Below are positions 40,059 through 48,881 of a stretch of 64,000 nucleotides of DNA, piece by piece; the first letter of the stretch is position 1, and each line of letters opens with the position of its first letter. The notes under the pieces were generated by a model. It did not search any database. It was not told the origin of the DNA and saw only the letters and a program-made list of their open reading frames with translations. The DNA is from Streptomyces sp. WAC 04229 (GTDB lineage Bacteria > Actinomycetota > Actinomycetes > Streptomycetales > Streptomycetaceae): contig NZ_QHJH01000007.1 of the NCBI RefSeq assembly GCF_003947455.1, positions 46,585 through 110,584 of the forward strand, read 5' to 3'. The position numbers were made by a program, and so were the translations under genes.

Positions 40059-41147
40059 TCAGCCGCCCGTCGCGGGCGACTTCTTGGCGGACTCGGGGAT
40101 CTCGGAGTCCGACCGGACGGCCTTCCACAACTCGGTGGCCTGGGGTTCGGCGGCCACGACCCGGTTCGGGTCGGTCTTGTCGTACGCCACCGGAAGCATG
40201 ATCGTTTCCATGGTGGCCGGGTCGACGCCGTTCATGCTGCGCGCGAAGTCCGCCAGGCTGGTCAGCGAGGCGAGTTCCGAGTCGGTGGTGAGCGCGGTGG
40301 TGAGGCTGTCGGCGATCTTGTAGGTCTTGGTGGGACTCCCCAGCAGGTCCTGCTTCTTGACCTCGCTGAGCAGGGCGATCAGGAACTGCTGCTGGAGCCC
40401 GATGCGGCCCAGGTCGCTGCCGTCGCCCACGCCGTGCCGGGTGCGGACGAAGGCGAGGGACTCGGTGCCGTCGAGGGTGTGGGTGCCGGCGCTGAGGTCC
40501 AGGCCGCTCTCGGCGTCCTTGATGGGCTCCTCGACGGTGACGGGCACCCCGCCTATGGCGTCGACCAGGCCCTTGAACCCGGCGAAGTCGATCTCCATGT
40601 AGTGGTCCATGCGGACGCCGGACATCTTCTCCACGGTCTTGACCACACAGGCCGGTCCGGCCTGCGAGTACACGGAGTTGAACATGACGCGCTCCGCCTC
40701 CGGCAGGGCGGAGCCGTCGGACTTCTCGCACTCGGGGCGGGTGACCAGGGTGTCGCGCGGGATGCTCACGGCTACGGCCTGCTTGCGGCCCTCGGGTATG
40801 TGCACCACCAGGGCGGTGTCCGAACGGGCCCCGGCGACCTTGCCGGTGCCGAGCGAGGCGTTGTCGCCGGCGCGCGAGTCCGAGCCGAGGACCAGCAGGT
40901 TCTGTCCCGACGTCGGCAGCTTCTCCGGACGGTCGGTGCCGAGGGCCTTGTCCAGGTCGACCCCGTCGATGTTCCCGTTCAGGCCGCTGTAGAGCCAGTA
41001 GCCGGTACCGCCGAGGGCGAGCAGGAGCACGACGAGCGACAGCAGGACGATCCGCCCCCAGCGTCTGCGGCGACGTGGCGCGCGGCGACCGCCGTCCGGC
41101 GCGGCCCGGCGGGCACGCCGAGGCTCCGTGGTGGCGCTGTGCGTCAT
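40059..41147 (-). CDS. LytR-CpsA-Psr (LCP) family glycopolymer ligase
   Basis: LCP proteins attach wall teichoic acids or other glycopolymers to peptidoglycan on the outer face of the membrane. The 362-aa product has a basic cytoplasmic tail, one membrane helix (about 33-53, IVLLSLVVLLLALGGTGYWL) and the LCP domain. It shows the usual motifs: LGSDSRAGDN, SDTALVVHI, VSIPRDTLV, and FVRTRHGVGDGSDLGRIGLQ with the arginines that bind pyrophosphate. It diverges from the GT2-TagF gene, which supports a joint role in glycopolymer assembly. Confidence 0.93.
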   Translation of the reverse strand: MTHSATTEPRRARRAAPDGGRRAPRRRRRWGRIVLLSLVVLLLALGGTGYWLYSGLNGNIDGVDLDKALGTDRPEKLPTSGQNLLVLGSDSRAGDNASLGTGKVAGARSDTALVVHIPEGRKQAVAVSIPRDTLVTRPECEKSDGSALPEAERVMFNSVYSQAGPACVVKTVEKMSGVRMDHYMEIDFAGFKGLVDAIGGVPVTVEEPIKDAESGLDLSAGTHTLDGTESLAFVRTRHGVGDGSDLGRIGLQQQFLIALLSEVKKQDLLGSPTKTYKIADSLTTALTTDSELASLTSLADFARSMNGVDPATMETIMLPVAYDKTDPNRVVAAEPQATELWKAVRSDSEIPESAKKSPATGG

Positions 41148-41240
41148 GGTGGTGGGTTCCTCTCCTCACGGGCTCCGCGGTGGCGGAGTCGCAGGGCCCG
41201 GGTGGGGGGAGGCCGGCCCGCTGGGCGGTCGTGTCAGTGC

Positions 41241-41257
41241 GAGCACTATATGTGCTC
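41241..41257. promoter_or_regulatory. Inverted repeat GAGCAC-N5-GTGCTC
   Basis: A 17-base inverted repeat with an AT-rich centre (TATAT), 94 bases upstream of the LCP start. It could be a regulator site or part of the LCP promoter. Confidence 0.4.
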
Positions 41258-41324
41258 ACGCCCAGTCATTTTACGAGCGGGGAACTATAGCGGGTAACAG
41301 CGATGTACGCCACATTAACTCCCC

Positions 41325-41352
41325 TTGACCAGCCTTAAGGGTGACATAAGAT
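41325..41352 (+). promoter_or_regulatory. Promoter of the GT2-TagF gene
   Basis: TTGACC (41325-41330), a 16-base spacer and TAAGAT (41347-41352) form a good housekeeping-type promoter about 165 bases upstream of the start. Confidence 0.55.
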
Positions 41353-41517
41353 GTGGCGAACCTGTGACGGCTGTGAAGGGGGGCTTTCCGGCTGTCAGGG
41401 GTTTCCGGTGTGGCCGATCACGGTGGGGGCCGTGGCCGCGTCGGACAGGGGAGGGGCGTCCAGTGCGGACTGTTCGGCAGCCCGCTGGGCGAAATGTCTT
41501 GGTAGGAGTACGAGTTG

Positions 41518-44500
41518 GTGGATCACCCGCGTCTGAGCATCGTCGTGCCCTTTCAGGACGTCGAGACCTATCTCGCCGAATGCCTGGAGTCGATCGCGCG
41601 GCAGTCGTTCCGCGACTTCGAGGTGATCCTCGTCGACGACGGCTCCACCGACGGCTCCTCGCGGATCGCGGCCGACTTCTGCGCCGCCGACCCGCGCTTC
41701 CGGATGATCCGCCAGGAGGCGCAGGGGCCCGGGCACGCCCGCAACACCGGCCTGCGCGCCATGCACCCGAAGGGCGAGTTCCTCGCCTTCGTCGACGGGG
41801 ACGACGTCATCCCCGAGTACGCCTACGGCCTGCTGGTCCGCACCCTGGAGGGGTCCGAGTCGGACTTCGTCTCGGGCAACGTGCAGATGATGAACTCCAC
41901 CAAGAAGTGGCAGTCACCGCTGCACAAGGGTCCGATGCAGAAGAACCGGCGGGGCACGCACATCACCCGGTTCGAGGCGCTGATCTACGACCGAACCGTC
42001 TGGAACAAGATGTTCCGGCGGTCCTTCTGGGACTACCACTACATCGCGTTCCCCGAGGGCGTCATGTACGAGGACTCCTGGGTCAACATGTACGCCCACT
42101 TCCGCGCCGCCAAGGTCGACGTCGTCACCGACATCGTGTACTTCTGGCGCCGACGCGAGGGCGGGGCCGCGCCCTCGATCACCCAGCGCCACACCGAGCT
42201 GTCGAACCTGCGCGACCGGGTCGCGGCGGTCCAGTCGGTCAGCCGCTTCCTGGCCGACCGCCGTTCGCGCCAGTACGAGGAGAGCAAGCGCAAGTACGAC
42301 CTCGCCTGCCTGAAGTCCGACCTGATGCTGCACCTCAAGGTGCTGCCGGACGCGGACGAGGAGTACCGGCAGTCGTTCATGCGGTGGGCCAACGAGTTCC
42401 TCGACGAGACCGACCTCACCATCATCGACGAGCTGCCCGCGGACGCCCGGGTCAAGTGGCTGCTGGTGCGCGAGTGGCGGCTGGCCGAGTTGCTGGAGGT
42501 CATCGAGTTCGAGCGCCGCGGCGGCCCGATGCCGGTCCAGCGCCGCTTCCGGCGCTACCTGAAGTACCCCTACCTCGGGGACCGCGGGGTCGGCCTGGAC
42601 AAGAAGGCGTTCCGGCTCGACAAGGAACTCTCCCTGCACGGCTCGCTCGGCGGGGCCCGCTGGAGCACCAACGGCCATCTACTGACCCTCACCGGGAGCG
42701 CTTACGTGCGCTTCATCAACGTGCACAAGCGGCACATGTCGGTGAAGGCGATCGCCCTGCGGAACAAGAAGCAGGGGCGGATGGTGATCACCCCGGCGAG
42801 GACCACCTACGCGCCCCAGGCCACCGAGCACTCCAACCAGAACCGCTACTGCTACGACTGGGCCGGCTTCGAGGCCCGGATCGACACGACCCGGCTGAAG
42901 CGCAAGGGCCAGTGGGTCGAGGGGACCTGGGACGTGGCCGCCGGTGTCCTCAGCCGCGGGCTGTTCCGCTATCGGGGCATCGACCGCGGCGGTGCGGGAA
43001 GCTCCGCCAACCCACCGTACCGCTATGTCGACAAGAACACCCGCATCCTCCCGGTCTTCCTCCAGGGCAAGCTGAAGCTCCGGGTCGAGATCGTCCGCTG
43101 CCGGATCACCGGCCACCGCGTGACCGGCGACCATCTGGAGGTGCGCGGGGTCTACCTCGGGCCGCGTGTGCCGGAGTGGGGCAAGCTGCGCGTCACCAGT
43201 CTCAGCGGCGCGGGCCAGCACGACGGCCGCGTGTACTTCACGGCGGGCGGCGAGGGCTGGTGCACCTTCTCGGCCAGGCTCCCCCTGCGCTCGCTGGTGC
43301 CGGCCTTCCGGGCCGACGCCCAGGCGGACGCGGACATCCCGGAGTCCTGGAGCATGGGCAGCAACGGCTGGAAGACCACCCTCCACGTGGCGGGCCGCAA
43401 GGGCGCCCTCTACCCGGTGATGGCGGAGGAGACGCCCGACGGCCACTACCGGATGCCCGGCTCGCTGCAGACCCGGGAGGGCGACCGCGAGGTCGTGGTG
43501 CACCGCAACGGCTCGGGCTACCTCGTCCTCTTCGAGCGCGCCACCCTGCCGACGGTGAATCGATTCTCCTGGCATGAGGACGGCTCGCTGGAGATCCACG
43601 GCCGCTACCTGGCCGCGGACCGGCTCTCGTCGCGCGAGTACCGGGACGCCCACCTGGTGGTCCGCTCCCGTGCGCACGGCGCGGAGCGCGAGGTCCCCGT
43701 CGAGTGGGACGGCAACGCGTTCCGGTGCCTGGTCAGCCCGGCCGCCATGCGGACGCTGGCCGGCGACATCCCGCTCGCGGCCGGCCGCTGGGACTTCTTC
43801 CTGCGCCGGCAGGACCTCTCGGCGGTGGCCCGCGAGGACCGCCTCGAAGACCTGATGATGAAGATCGAACAGGATCTCGTCGCCGCCTTCCCCGAGGAGT
43901 ACGAGGAGAACGAGCGCCGCTACGAACTCCAGGCCGAGGCGTACGACCGGCTCTCCCTGCTCGTCCACTCAGCCATGCCCGACTACGCCCGCGGCCCCTA
44001 CCGCCAGAAGCTGCTGCGCACCAAGGCGTACCAGGCGGCCCGCCGGCAACGGGTGCGCCCCGCCGTCCTCTTCGACGCCTTCAAGGGCACCCAGTACTCG
44101 GACAGCCCCCGCGCCCTGCACGAGGAACTGCTCCGGCGCGGCACCGACCTCGAACAGCTGTGGGTGGTGCGCGACGACCAGGTGGAGGTGCCGCCCAGCG
44201 CGATCCCGATCCGCATGTGGTCGCCCGAGTGGTACGAGGCCCTGGCCACCAGCCGGTACGTCGTCGCCAACAACCACCTCCCCGACTGGTTCCAGCGGCG
44301 CGACGGCCAGATCGTCGTGCAGACCTGGCACGGCACCCCGCTGAAGAAGATCGGCCACGACATCGAGTCCATCCACTTCGCCGACCAGCGCTACCTGGAG
44401 CGGGTCGAGAAGGAGGTGCGGAACTGGGACATGCTGGTCTCGCCCAACAGCTTCTCCACGCCGATCCTCCAGCGCGCCTTCGGCTTCCCCGGGGAGATGG

Positions 44501-45384
44501 TCGAGTCGGGCTACCCCCGCAACGACCTCCTCCGGCTGCCCGGCACCGAGGAGCGGGAGCGCGAGATCCGCCGCCGCATCGGCCTGCCCGAGGGCAAGCG
44601 GGTCGTGATGTACGCGCCCACCTGGCGCGACGACCAGTTCTACGCGCCCGGCAAGTACAAGCTGGACTTCCGCATCGACCTCGCGGACGCCCGCGCCCGG
44701 CTGGGCGACGACCACGTCCTCCTGGTCCGCCGCCACCCCAACGTCGTGGACCCGGTGCCCGGCGCCGGCGACGGCTTCGTCTTCGACGTCTCCGACTACC
44801 CGGACATGGCCGAACTCTCCCTGATCACCGACATCATGATCACGGACTACTCCTCCCTGATGTTCGACTACGTCAACACCGGGCGGCCCATCCTCTTCTT
44901 CACCTACGACCTGGACCACTACCGGGACACCCTGCGCGGCTTCTACTTCGACTTCGCGAGCAGCGCCCCCGGTCCCCTCCTGCACACCTCCGAGGCGCTG
45001 GTGACGGCCGTCGAGCGGATCGACCGGATCGAGGAGGCCTACGCCGACCGGTACCGCTGGTTCCAGCGCGAGTTCTGCGACCTGGACGACGGTTACGCCT
45101 CCGCGCGGCTCGCCGACCGGATGCTCGTGGCCGGCGGCGACCTCGCTCCCGGGCAGGCGCAGGCACCGGCCGTGGGCACCGTCGACACCCGGCAGGCGGG
45201 GCGGCCCATGACGCCGGTCCAGGGCCGTGCCGGGAGCTGGTTCACCGCGCCGCGCCGGACGGTGCAACCGGGGCCCGTCGCCGCGCCCGTGGTCGGTGCG
45301 GTGCCCGCGCAGCCCGGGCCGGAGGTCGCCGGCCCTCCGCAGCTCATGCCCGGCGGGCGGACCTTCGAGGGCGCGGTCGTATGA
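41518..45384 (+). CDS. Bifunctional GT2 glycosyltransferase / TagF-like glycerophosphotransferase
   Basis: A 1288-aa enzyme of teichoic-acid-like polymer synthesis. Residues about 3-230 are a GT-A family 2 domain (RLSIVVPFQDVETYLAECLE, VILVDDGSTDGSS, FVDGDDVIPEY with the DxD, and EDSWVNMYAHF). A middle region of about 600 residues is not recognised. From about residue 870 there is a CDP-glycerol glycerophosphotransferase domain (QTWHGTPLKKIGHDIESI near 938, YAPTWRDDQFYAPGKY, IMITDYSSLMFDYVNTGRPI near 1107). The C-terminal tail is Pro/Ala-rich. GTG at 41518 or TTG at 41515 could be the start; TAGGAG lies upstream. Confidence 0.9.
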   Translation: MDHPRLSIVVPFQDVETYLAECLESIARQSFRDFEVILVDDGSTDGSSRIAADFCAADPRFRMIRQEAQGPGHARNTGLRAMHPKGEFLAFVDGDDVIPEYAYGLLVRTLEGSESDFVSGNVQMMNSTKKWQSPLHKGPMQKNRRGTHITRFEALIYDRTVWNKMFRRSFWDYHYIAFPEGVMYEDSWVNMYAHFRAAKVDVVTDIVYFWRRREGGAAPSITQRHTELSNLRDRVAAVQSVSRFLADRRSRQYEESKRKYDLACLKSDLMLHLKVLPDADEEYRQSFMRWANEFLDETDLTIIDELPADARVKWLLVREWRLAELLEVIEFERRGGPMPVQRRFRRYLKYPYLGDRGVGLDKKAFRLDKELSLHGSLGGARWSTNGHLLTLTGSAYVRFINVHKRHMSVKAIALRNKKQGRMVITPARTTYAPQATEHSNQNRYCYDWAGFEARIDTTRLKRKGQWVEGTWDVAAGVLSRGLFRYRGIDRGGAGSSANPPYRYVDKNTRILPVFLQGKLKLRVEIVRCRITGHRVTGDHLEVRGVYLGPRVPEWGKLRVTSLSGAGQHDGRVYFTAGGEGWCTFSARLPLRSLVPAFRADAQADADIPESWSMGSNGWKTTLHVAGRKGALYPVMAEETPDGHYRMPGSLQTREGDREVVVHRNGSGYLVLFERATLPTVNRFSWHEDGSLEIHGRYLAADRLSSREYRDAHLVVRSRAHGAEREVPVEWDGNAFRCLVSPAAMRTLAGDIPLAAGRWDFFLRRQDLSAVAREDRLEDLMMKIEQDLVAAFPEEYEENERRYELQAEAYDRLSLLVHSAMPDYARGPYRQKLLRTKAYQAARRQRVRPAVLFDAFKGTQYSDSPRALHEELLRRGTDLEQLWVVRDDQVEVPPSAIPIRMWSPEWYEALATSRYVVANNHLPDWFQRRDGQIVVQTWHGTPLKKIGHDIESIHFADQRYLERVEKEVRNWDMLVSPNSFSTPILQRAFGFPGEMVESGYPRNDLLRLPGTEEREREIRRRIGLPEGKRVVMYAPTWRDDQFYAPGKYKLDFRIDLADARARLGDDHVLLVRRHPNVVDPVPGAGDGFVFDVSDYPDMAELSLITDIMITDYSSLMFDYVNTGRPILFFTYDLDHYRDTLRGFYFDFASSAPGPLLHTSEALVTAVERIDRIEEAYADRYRWFQREFCDLDDGYASARLADRMLVAGGDLAPGQAQAPAVGTVDTRQAGRPMTPVQGRAGSWFTAPRRTVQPGPVAAPVVGAVPAQPGPEVAGPPQLMPGGRTFEGAVV

Positions 45385-45404
45385 CGCCGGCACTCGGCGG
45401 GCCC

Positions 45405-45767
45405 TCAGCCGGTGTCCACCCGGACCAGCAGCGCGCGGTGGTCGGAGACGCCGGTGTCACGCACCGTGCAGCCGGACCTGGGCAGGCCGGTGAACAGACA
45501 GTCCAGCTTGTGACCGGACTCGTGCGTCGGGCGCCCGGAGCGGTCGGCGGCGAACTCCTGGTCGCGCTCCCGGTAGAACACCCCGCACATGTTCCAGGAC
45601 GCCACGGTCAGGACGCGCTCCGCCGGGAGGGACCGCACCGTCCCCCTCGCGGTCAGCACCGGCACCAGCGTGACCAGGAGCGCCGACAGCGCGAGCACCG
45701 AGGCCGCGGCGACCAGGCGGCGACGCCGGCGCGGGCCGGTGCGGAGCGGGAAGTCCGGCAGGGGCAT
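45405..45767 (-). pseudogene. EEP-family nuclease/phosphatase with an internal deletion
   Basis: A 120-aa remnant of an exported endonuclease/exonuclease/phosphatase protein. It keeps the N-terminal membrane or signal helix (RRLVAAASVLALSALLVTLV) and the first EEP strand (VLTVASWNMCGV). It then jumps to the final part, HESGHKLDCLFTGLP and DTGVSDHRALLVRV. The intervening part of a normal EEP domain (roughly 150-200 residues, with the metal-binding Glu, catalytic His and DxN) is missing, without loss of frame. It is almost certainly inactive. It converges on the GT2-TagF gene. Confidence 0.75.
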
Positions 45768-45832
45768 CCCGACATCATGTCCGATCGACCGAACCGGCCT
45801 ACGGGGGCGGTCATGAGAGTGGAGTTCCGTAC

Positions 45833-47281
45833 ATGTCCAAGGCGCCCGCGCGGAAGATGTTCAACGGGATCGAGGCGTCCGGCCCGTTTCCCGTCGAGTA
45901 CCGGTTCTCCCACGCCAAGAGCGGCAACCGTCACCTCGTCGTGGTGTTCGCCAACTTCTCCGCGCCCGAGGACTACGGCTGGTGCAACGGCGTCTTCGAC
46001 AACGTACGCGCCAACATCCTCTGGATCCGCGACCGCTTCGACGGGATGAACGCCTACTACCTGTGCCGGAACATGGACTTCGGCCTGGCGGACTCGGTGC
46101 AGACCCTCATCGCGAACGTCACGCGGTCGCTGGGGCTGACGGCGGACCAGGTCACCCTGTGGGGCGGCTCCAAGGGCGGCAGCGCCGCGCTGTACTTCGG
46201 GCTCCGGTACGGGTACCGGAACATCGTGGCCATCGTGCCTCAGTTCCTCGTCGGCGACGCCCTGGAGCGGCGGCACCCGAAGGTCTCCGCCTACATGCTG
46301 GGCGAAGGCGCCCCGGCGCACAACGCCCGGTTCCTCGACGCCCTCCTCCCCGACCTGGTGCGGGCCCGCGCGAACAGCGCCGCCAACATCTACGTGCTCT
46401 CCTCACCCCAGGACGAGCACTACGCGGTGCAGGTGGAGCCCTTCCTCGGCATGTTCCAGGGGTACGACAACTTCAACTTCCTGTACAGCGAGTCGCCGAC
46501 GATCACCGGCCACGCCACGGTCACCCGGCGGAACGTCCCGGCACTCGTCGGTCTGCTGAACCTGCTCGCCGACGGCTACGCTCCGCGCCTCGGGTTCGTG
46601 CGCCACGCCGCCGAGGAGTTCGACCGGGAGACGTCGGACATCGATGCCTACCTCTCCGCCACTTCGAAGGTGCAGGGTGCCGACGCGTTCGCGCCGCCCG
46701 TGGTGACGGCCCCGGACTACAACGGCGAGGCCCCCGCCACCGGCCTCCGCTTCGCCGGGACGGCCCGCGGGGCGGTGCGGGTCAGCATGTGGGAGAACGG
46801 CAAGTTCGTGGCGTCGCCGGAGGTCGCGGCCGACGGCTCCTGGTCCTGGGCGCCGGCCAAGCCGTGGGCGACCGGCAAGCACCTGGTCAAGATCTTCGCG
46901 GTCGACCCGGCCGGGTTCCACTCCAGCCGGGTCGAGGTGCCCTTCACGGTGGTCGACCGTCCCGCCCCTGCGGGACCGACCCCACCGGTCGTCGACGTAC
47001 CGGTGCCCGGGCAGCAGGTCGGACCGTCGGTCGCCCTCCACGGCAACGCGCCGGGCGCCGTACAGGTGGGCTTCCGCGAGAACGGAGTGCCCCTCGGCGC
47101 GGTGGCGGTCGCGCAGGACGGCGGCTGGGGCTGGGACCCGGGCTGGGCGTGGCCGGAGGGGCCGCATCTGGTCGAGGTGGTCGCGGTGGACGCGGTCGGC
47201 GGCCGGTCCGCGCCGGCGACGGCCGCCTTCACCGTCATGTACGTCCAGGAACCCGCCGGGCACCTCGCGCCGGGCTACTGA
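45833..47281 (+). CDS. Alpha/beta-hydrolase-like protein with Ig-like repeats, copy 1
   Basis: A 482-aa protein. Residues 1-300 are an alpha/beta-hydrolase-like domain: RHLVVVFANFSAP, then the nucleophile elbow TLWGGSKGGSAALYFGLRYG (Ser near 112), a possible Asp in LSSPQDEHY and a His in TGHATVT. This layout resembles Asp2/XcbB-type capsule or surface-glycan proteins. Two Ig-like repeats follow (GAVRVSMWENGKFVASPEVA; GAVQVGFRENGVPLGAVAVA), each closing with a WSW/WGWDP segment. No signal peptide. It is 44 bases upstream of a paralogue, and its neighbours are glycopolymer genes. The substrate is unknown. Confidence 0.75.
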   Translation: MSKAPARKMFNGIEASGPFPVEYRFSHAKSGNRHLVVVFANFSAPEDYGWCNGVFDNVRANILWIRDRFDGMNAYYLCRNMDFGLADSVQTLIANVTRSLGLTADQVTLWGGSKGGSAALYFGLRYGYRNIVAIVPQFLVGDALERRHPKVSAYMLGEGAPAHNARFLDALLPDLVRARANSAANIYVLSSPQDEHYAVQVEPFLGMFQGYDNFNFLYSESPTITGHATVTRRNVPALVGLLNLLADGYAPRLGFVRHAAEEFDRETSDIDAYLSATSKVQGADAFAPPVVTAPDYNGEAPATGLRFAGTARGAVRVSMWENGKFVASPEVAADGSWSWAPAKPWATGKHLVKIFAVDPAGFHSSRVEVPFTVVDRPAPAGPTPPVVDVPVPGQQVGPSVALHGNAPGAVQVGFRENGVPLGAVAVAQDGGWGWDPGWAWPEGPHLVEVVAVDAVGGRSAPATAAFTVMYVQEPAGHLAPGY

Positions 47282-47325
47282 CCGCACGTCCGCCGACCGG
47301 ACCAACTCACCAGAGGAAGCCGCAG

Positions 47326-48810
47326 ATGCCCAGAGCGACGTCGAACGGGCGCCAGATCATCACCGGGATCGACACGTCAGGTGCGCGCCCGGTGGAGTAC
47401 AGATTCGCCCACGCCAAGAAGGGGAACCGCCACCTGACCGTCGTCTTCGCCAACCTGGCGGCCCCGGACGACTACGGATGGTCCACCGGAGTCCTGGACG
47501 ACCTGCGGTCCAACATCCTGTGGATCCGCGACCGCTTCGACGGTGGGCTCACCTACTACCTCTGCCGGGAGATGGACTTCTCCGTCGAGAGTTCGGTCGC
47601 CGGCCTCATCGCGAGGGTGGTGCGGGCCCTCGGCCTGACCCCGGACGACGTGACGCTCTGGGGCAGTTCGAAGGGGGCCAGCGCGGCCCTGTACTACGGG
47701 CTGCGCTACGGCTTCCGCAACATCGTGGCGTGCGTGCCGCAGCTCCGCATCGGCACCTTCGTCCGGGAGACGTATCCCAAGGTCGGCCGGTCCATGCTGG
47801 GCGAGGGGCTGCCCGAGGAGAACGCCCGGGTCCTGGACTCGATCCTGCCGGACCTGCTGGCCGCGGGCGCCGGGCGCGAAGCCAACATCTACCTGGTGTC
47901 GTCCCCGCAGGACGAGCAGTACCCCACCCAGATCGAGCCCTACCTGGAGATGCTGCGCCACTACCCGAACTTCAACTACCTCCACAGCGAGTCCCCGTTC
48001 GTGCGGGAGCACAACCAGGTGACCGTGCGGAACGTACCGCCGCTCCTCGGGATCGCCTACCTGCTGGTCGAAGGGATCGCGCCCCGGCTCGGACTGACCC
48101 GCCACGGCTACGAGGAGCCCGACCGGGACACCTCCGCCATCGACCGGTTCCTCGGCGAGACCGCCCGGGTCAAGGCCGAGGGGGCCTTCGCCGCCCCGGT
48201 GGTGGTCCGGCCGGCGCAGGGCGGCCAACTGCCCCGCACGGGCTGGCGGGTCACCGGGTCCGCGGCCGGCGCGGTACGGGTGAGCCTGTGGGAGAAGGGC
48301 AAGTTTCTCGGGTCCCCGCCGGTGGCGGCCGACGGCACCTGGTCCTGGGAGCCGGCCAAACCCTGGGCCACGGGGGAGCACCGCGTCAAGATCTTCGCCG
48401 TGGACCCGGCGGGGGCCCACTCCGTCACGACGGAGGTCGCGTTCGCCGTCGCGGAGGGCGCGGCGCCGACCGGCCCGGCACCTGCCGATGACGTTCCCAC
48501 CGGCGCACTCGCGGCCCCCGTCGTACGGTCCCCGATGGCGTACGAGCGTATCGCCGGCGGAGCCGTGCGCTTCACCGGCCTCGCCCCGGGCGCCGCGCAG
48601 GTGGGGTTCAGGGCGGGGGGCACCCTGCTGGGCGGGAGTCCGGTCGCCGTCGACGGGCGGTGGGCCTGGGACTCCGGCTGGCCGTGGCAGGAGGGGCGGC
48701 ACACGGTCGAGGTGTTCGCCGTCGACGCGGCGGGCAACGAGTCCTCCCCGACGCCGGTCCTCTTCGCCGTCGCGCACGTCACCGCGGGCACGACGCCGTA
48801 CGGGTACTGA
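47326..48810 (+). CDS. Alpha/beta-hydrolase-like protein with Ig-like repeats, copy 2
   Basis: A 494-aa tandem paralogue of the previous gene, aligned from VEYRFAHAKKGNRHLTVVFA to the C-terminus. The elbow is TLWGSSKGASAALYYG (Ser near 114), with VSSPQDEQY and EHNQVTVRN as the probable Asp and His. Two Ig-like repeats follow (GAVRVSLWEKGKFLGSPPVA; GAAQVGFRAGGTLLGGSPVA). The ATG at 47326 has AGAGGAAG upstream. It ends at a strong terminator. Duplication followed by divergence suggests two related substrates. Confidence 0.75.
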   Translation: MPRATSNGRQIITGIDTSGARPVEYRFAHAKKGNRHLTVVFANLAAPDDYGWSTGVLDDLRSNILWIRDRFDGGLTYYLCREMDFSVESSVAGLIARVVRALGLTPDDVTLWGSSKGASAALYYGLRYGFRNIVACVPQLRIGTFVRETYPKVGRSMLGEGLPEENARVLDSILPDLLAAGAGREANIYLVSSPQDEQYPTQIEPYLEMLRHYPNFNYLHSESPFVREHNQVTVRNVPPLLGIAYLLVEGIAPRLGLTRHGYEEPDRDTSAIDRFLGETARVKAEGAFAAPVVVRPAQGGQLPRTGWRVTGSAAGAVRVSLWEKGKFLGSPPVAADGTWSWEPAKPWATGEHRVKIFAVDPAGAHSVTTEVAFAVAEGAAPTGPAPADDVPTGALAAPVVRSPMAYERIAGGAVRFTGLAPGAAQVGFRAGGTLLGGSPVAVDGRWAWDSGWPWQEGRHTVEVFAVDAAGNESSPTPVLFAVAHVTAGTTPYGY

Positions 48811-48831
48811 CCGGTCCCCACCACGTCACGC

Positions 48832-48865
48832 GAGTGGGCCCCCGCCGTGCGGCGGGGGCCCACTC
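48832..48865. terminator. Bidirectional terminator at 48.85 kb
   Basis: GAGTGGGCCCCCGCC pairs perfectly over 15 bp with its complement around GTGC. It lies between the convergent genes ending at 48810 and 48882. Confidence 0.92.
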
Positions 48866-48881
48866 GTCGTCGTACGGGAGG

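Larger units (their letters stand above)
41148..41517. other. LCP / GT2-TagF divergent intergenic region
   Basis: A 370-base gap with divergent promoters. It contains a palindrome at 41241-41257 and the TTGACC/TAAGAT promoter described separately. No gene is supported. Confidence 0.5.
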
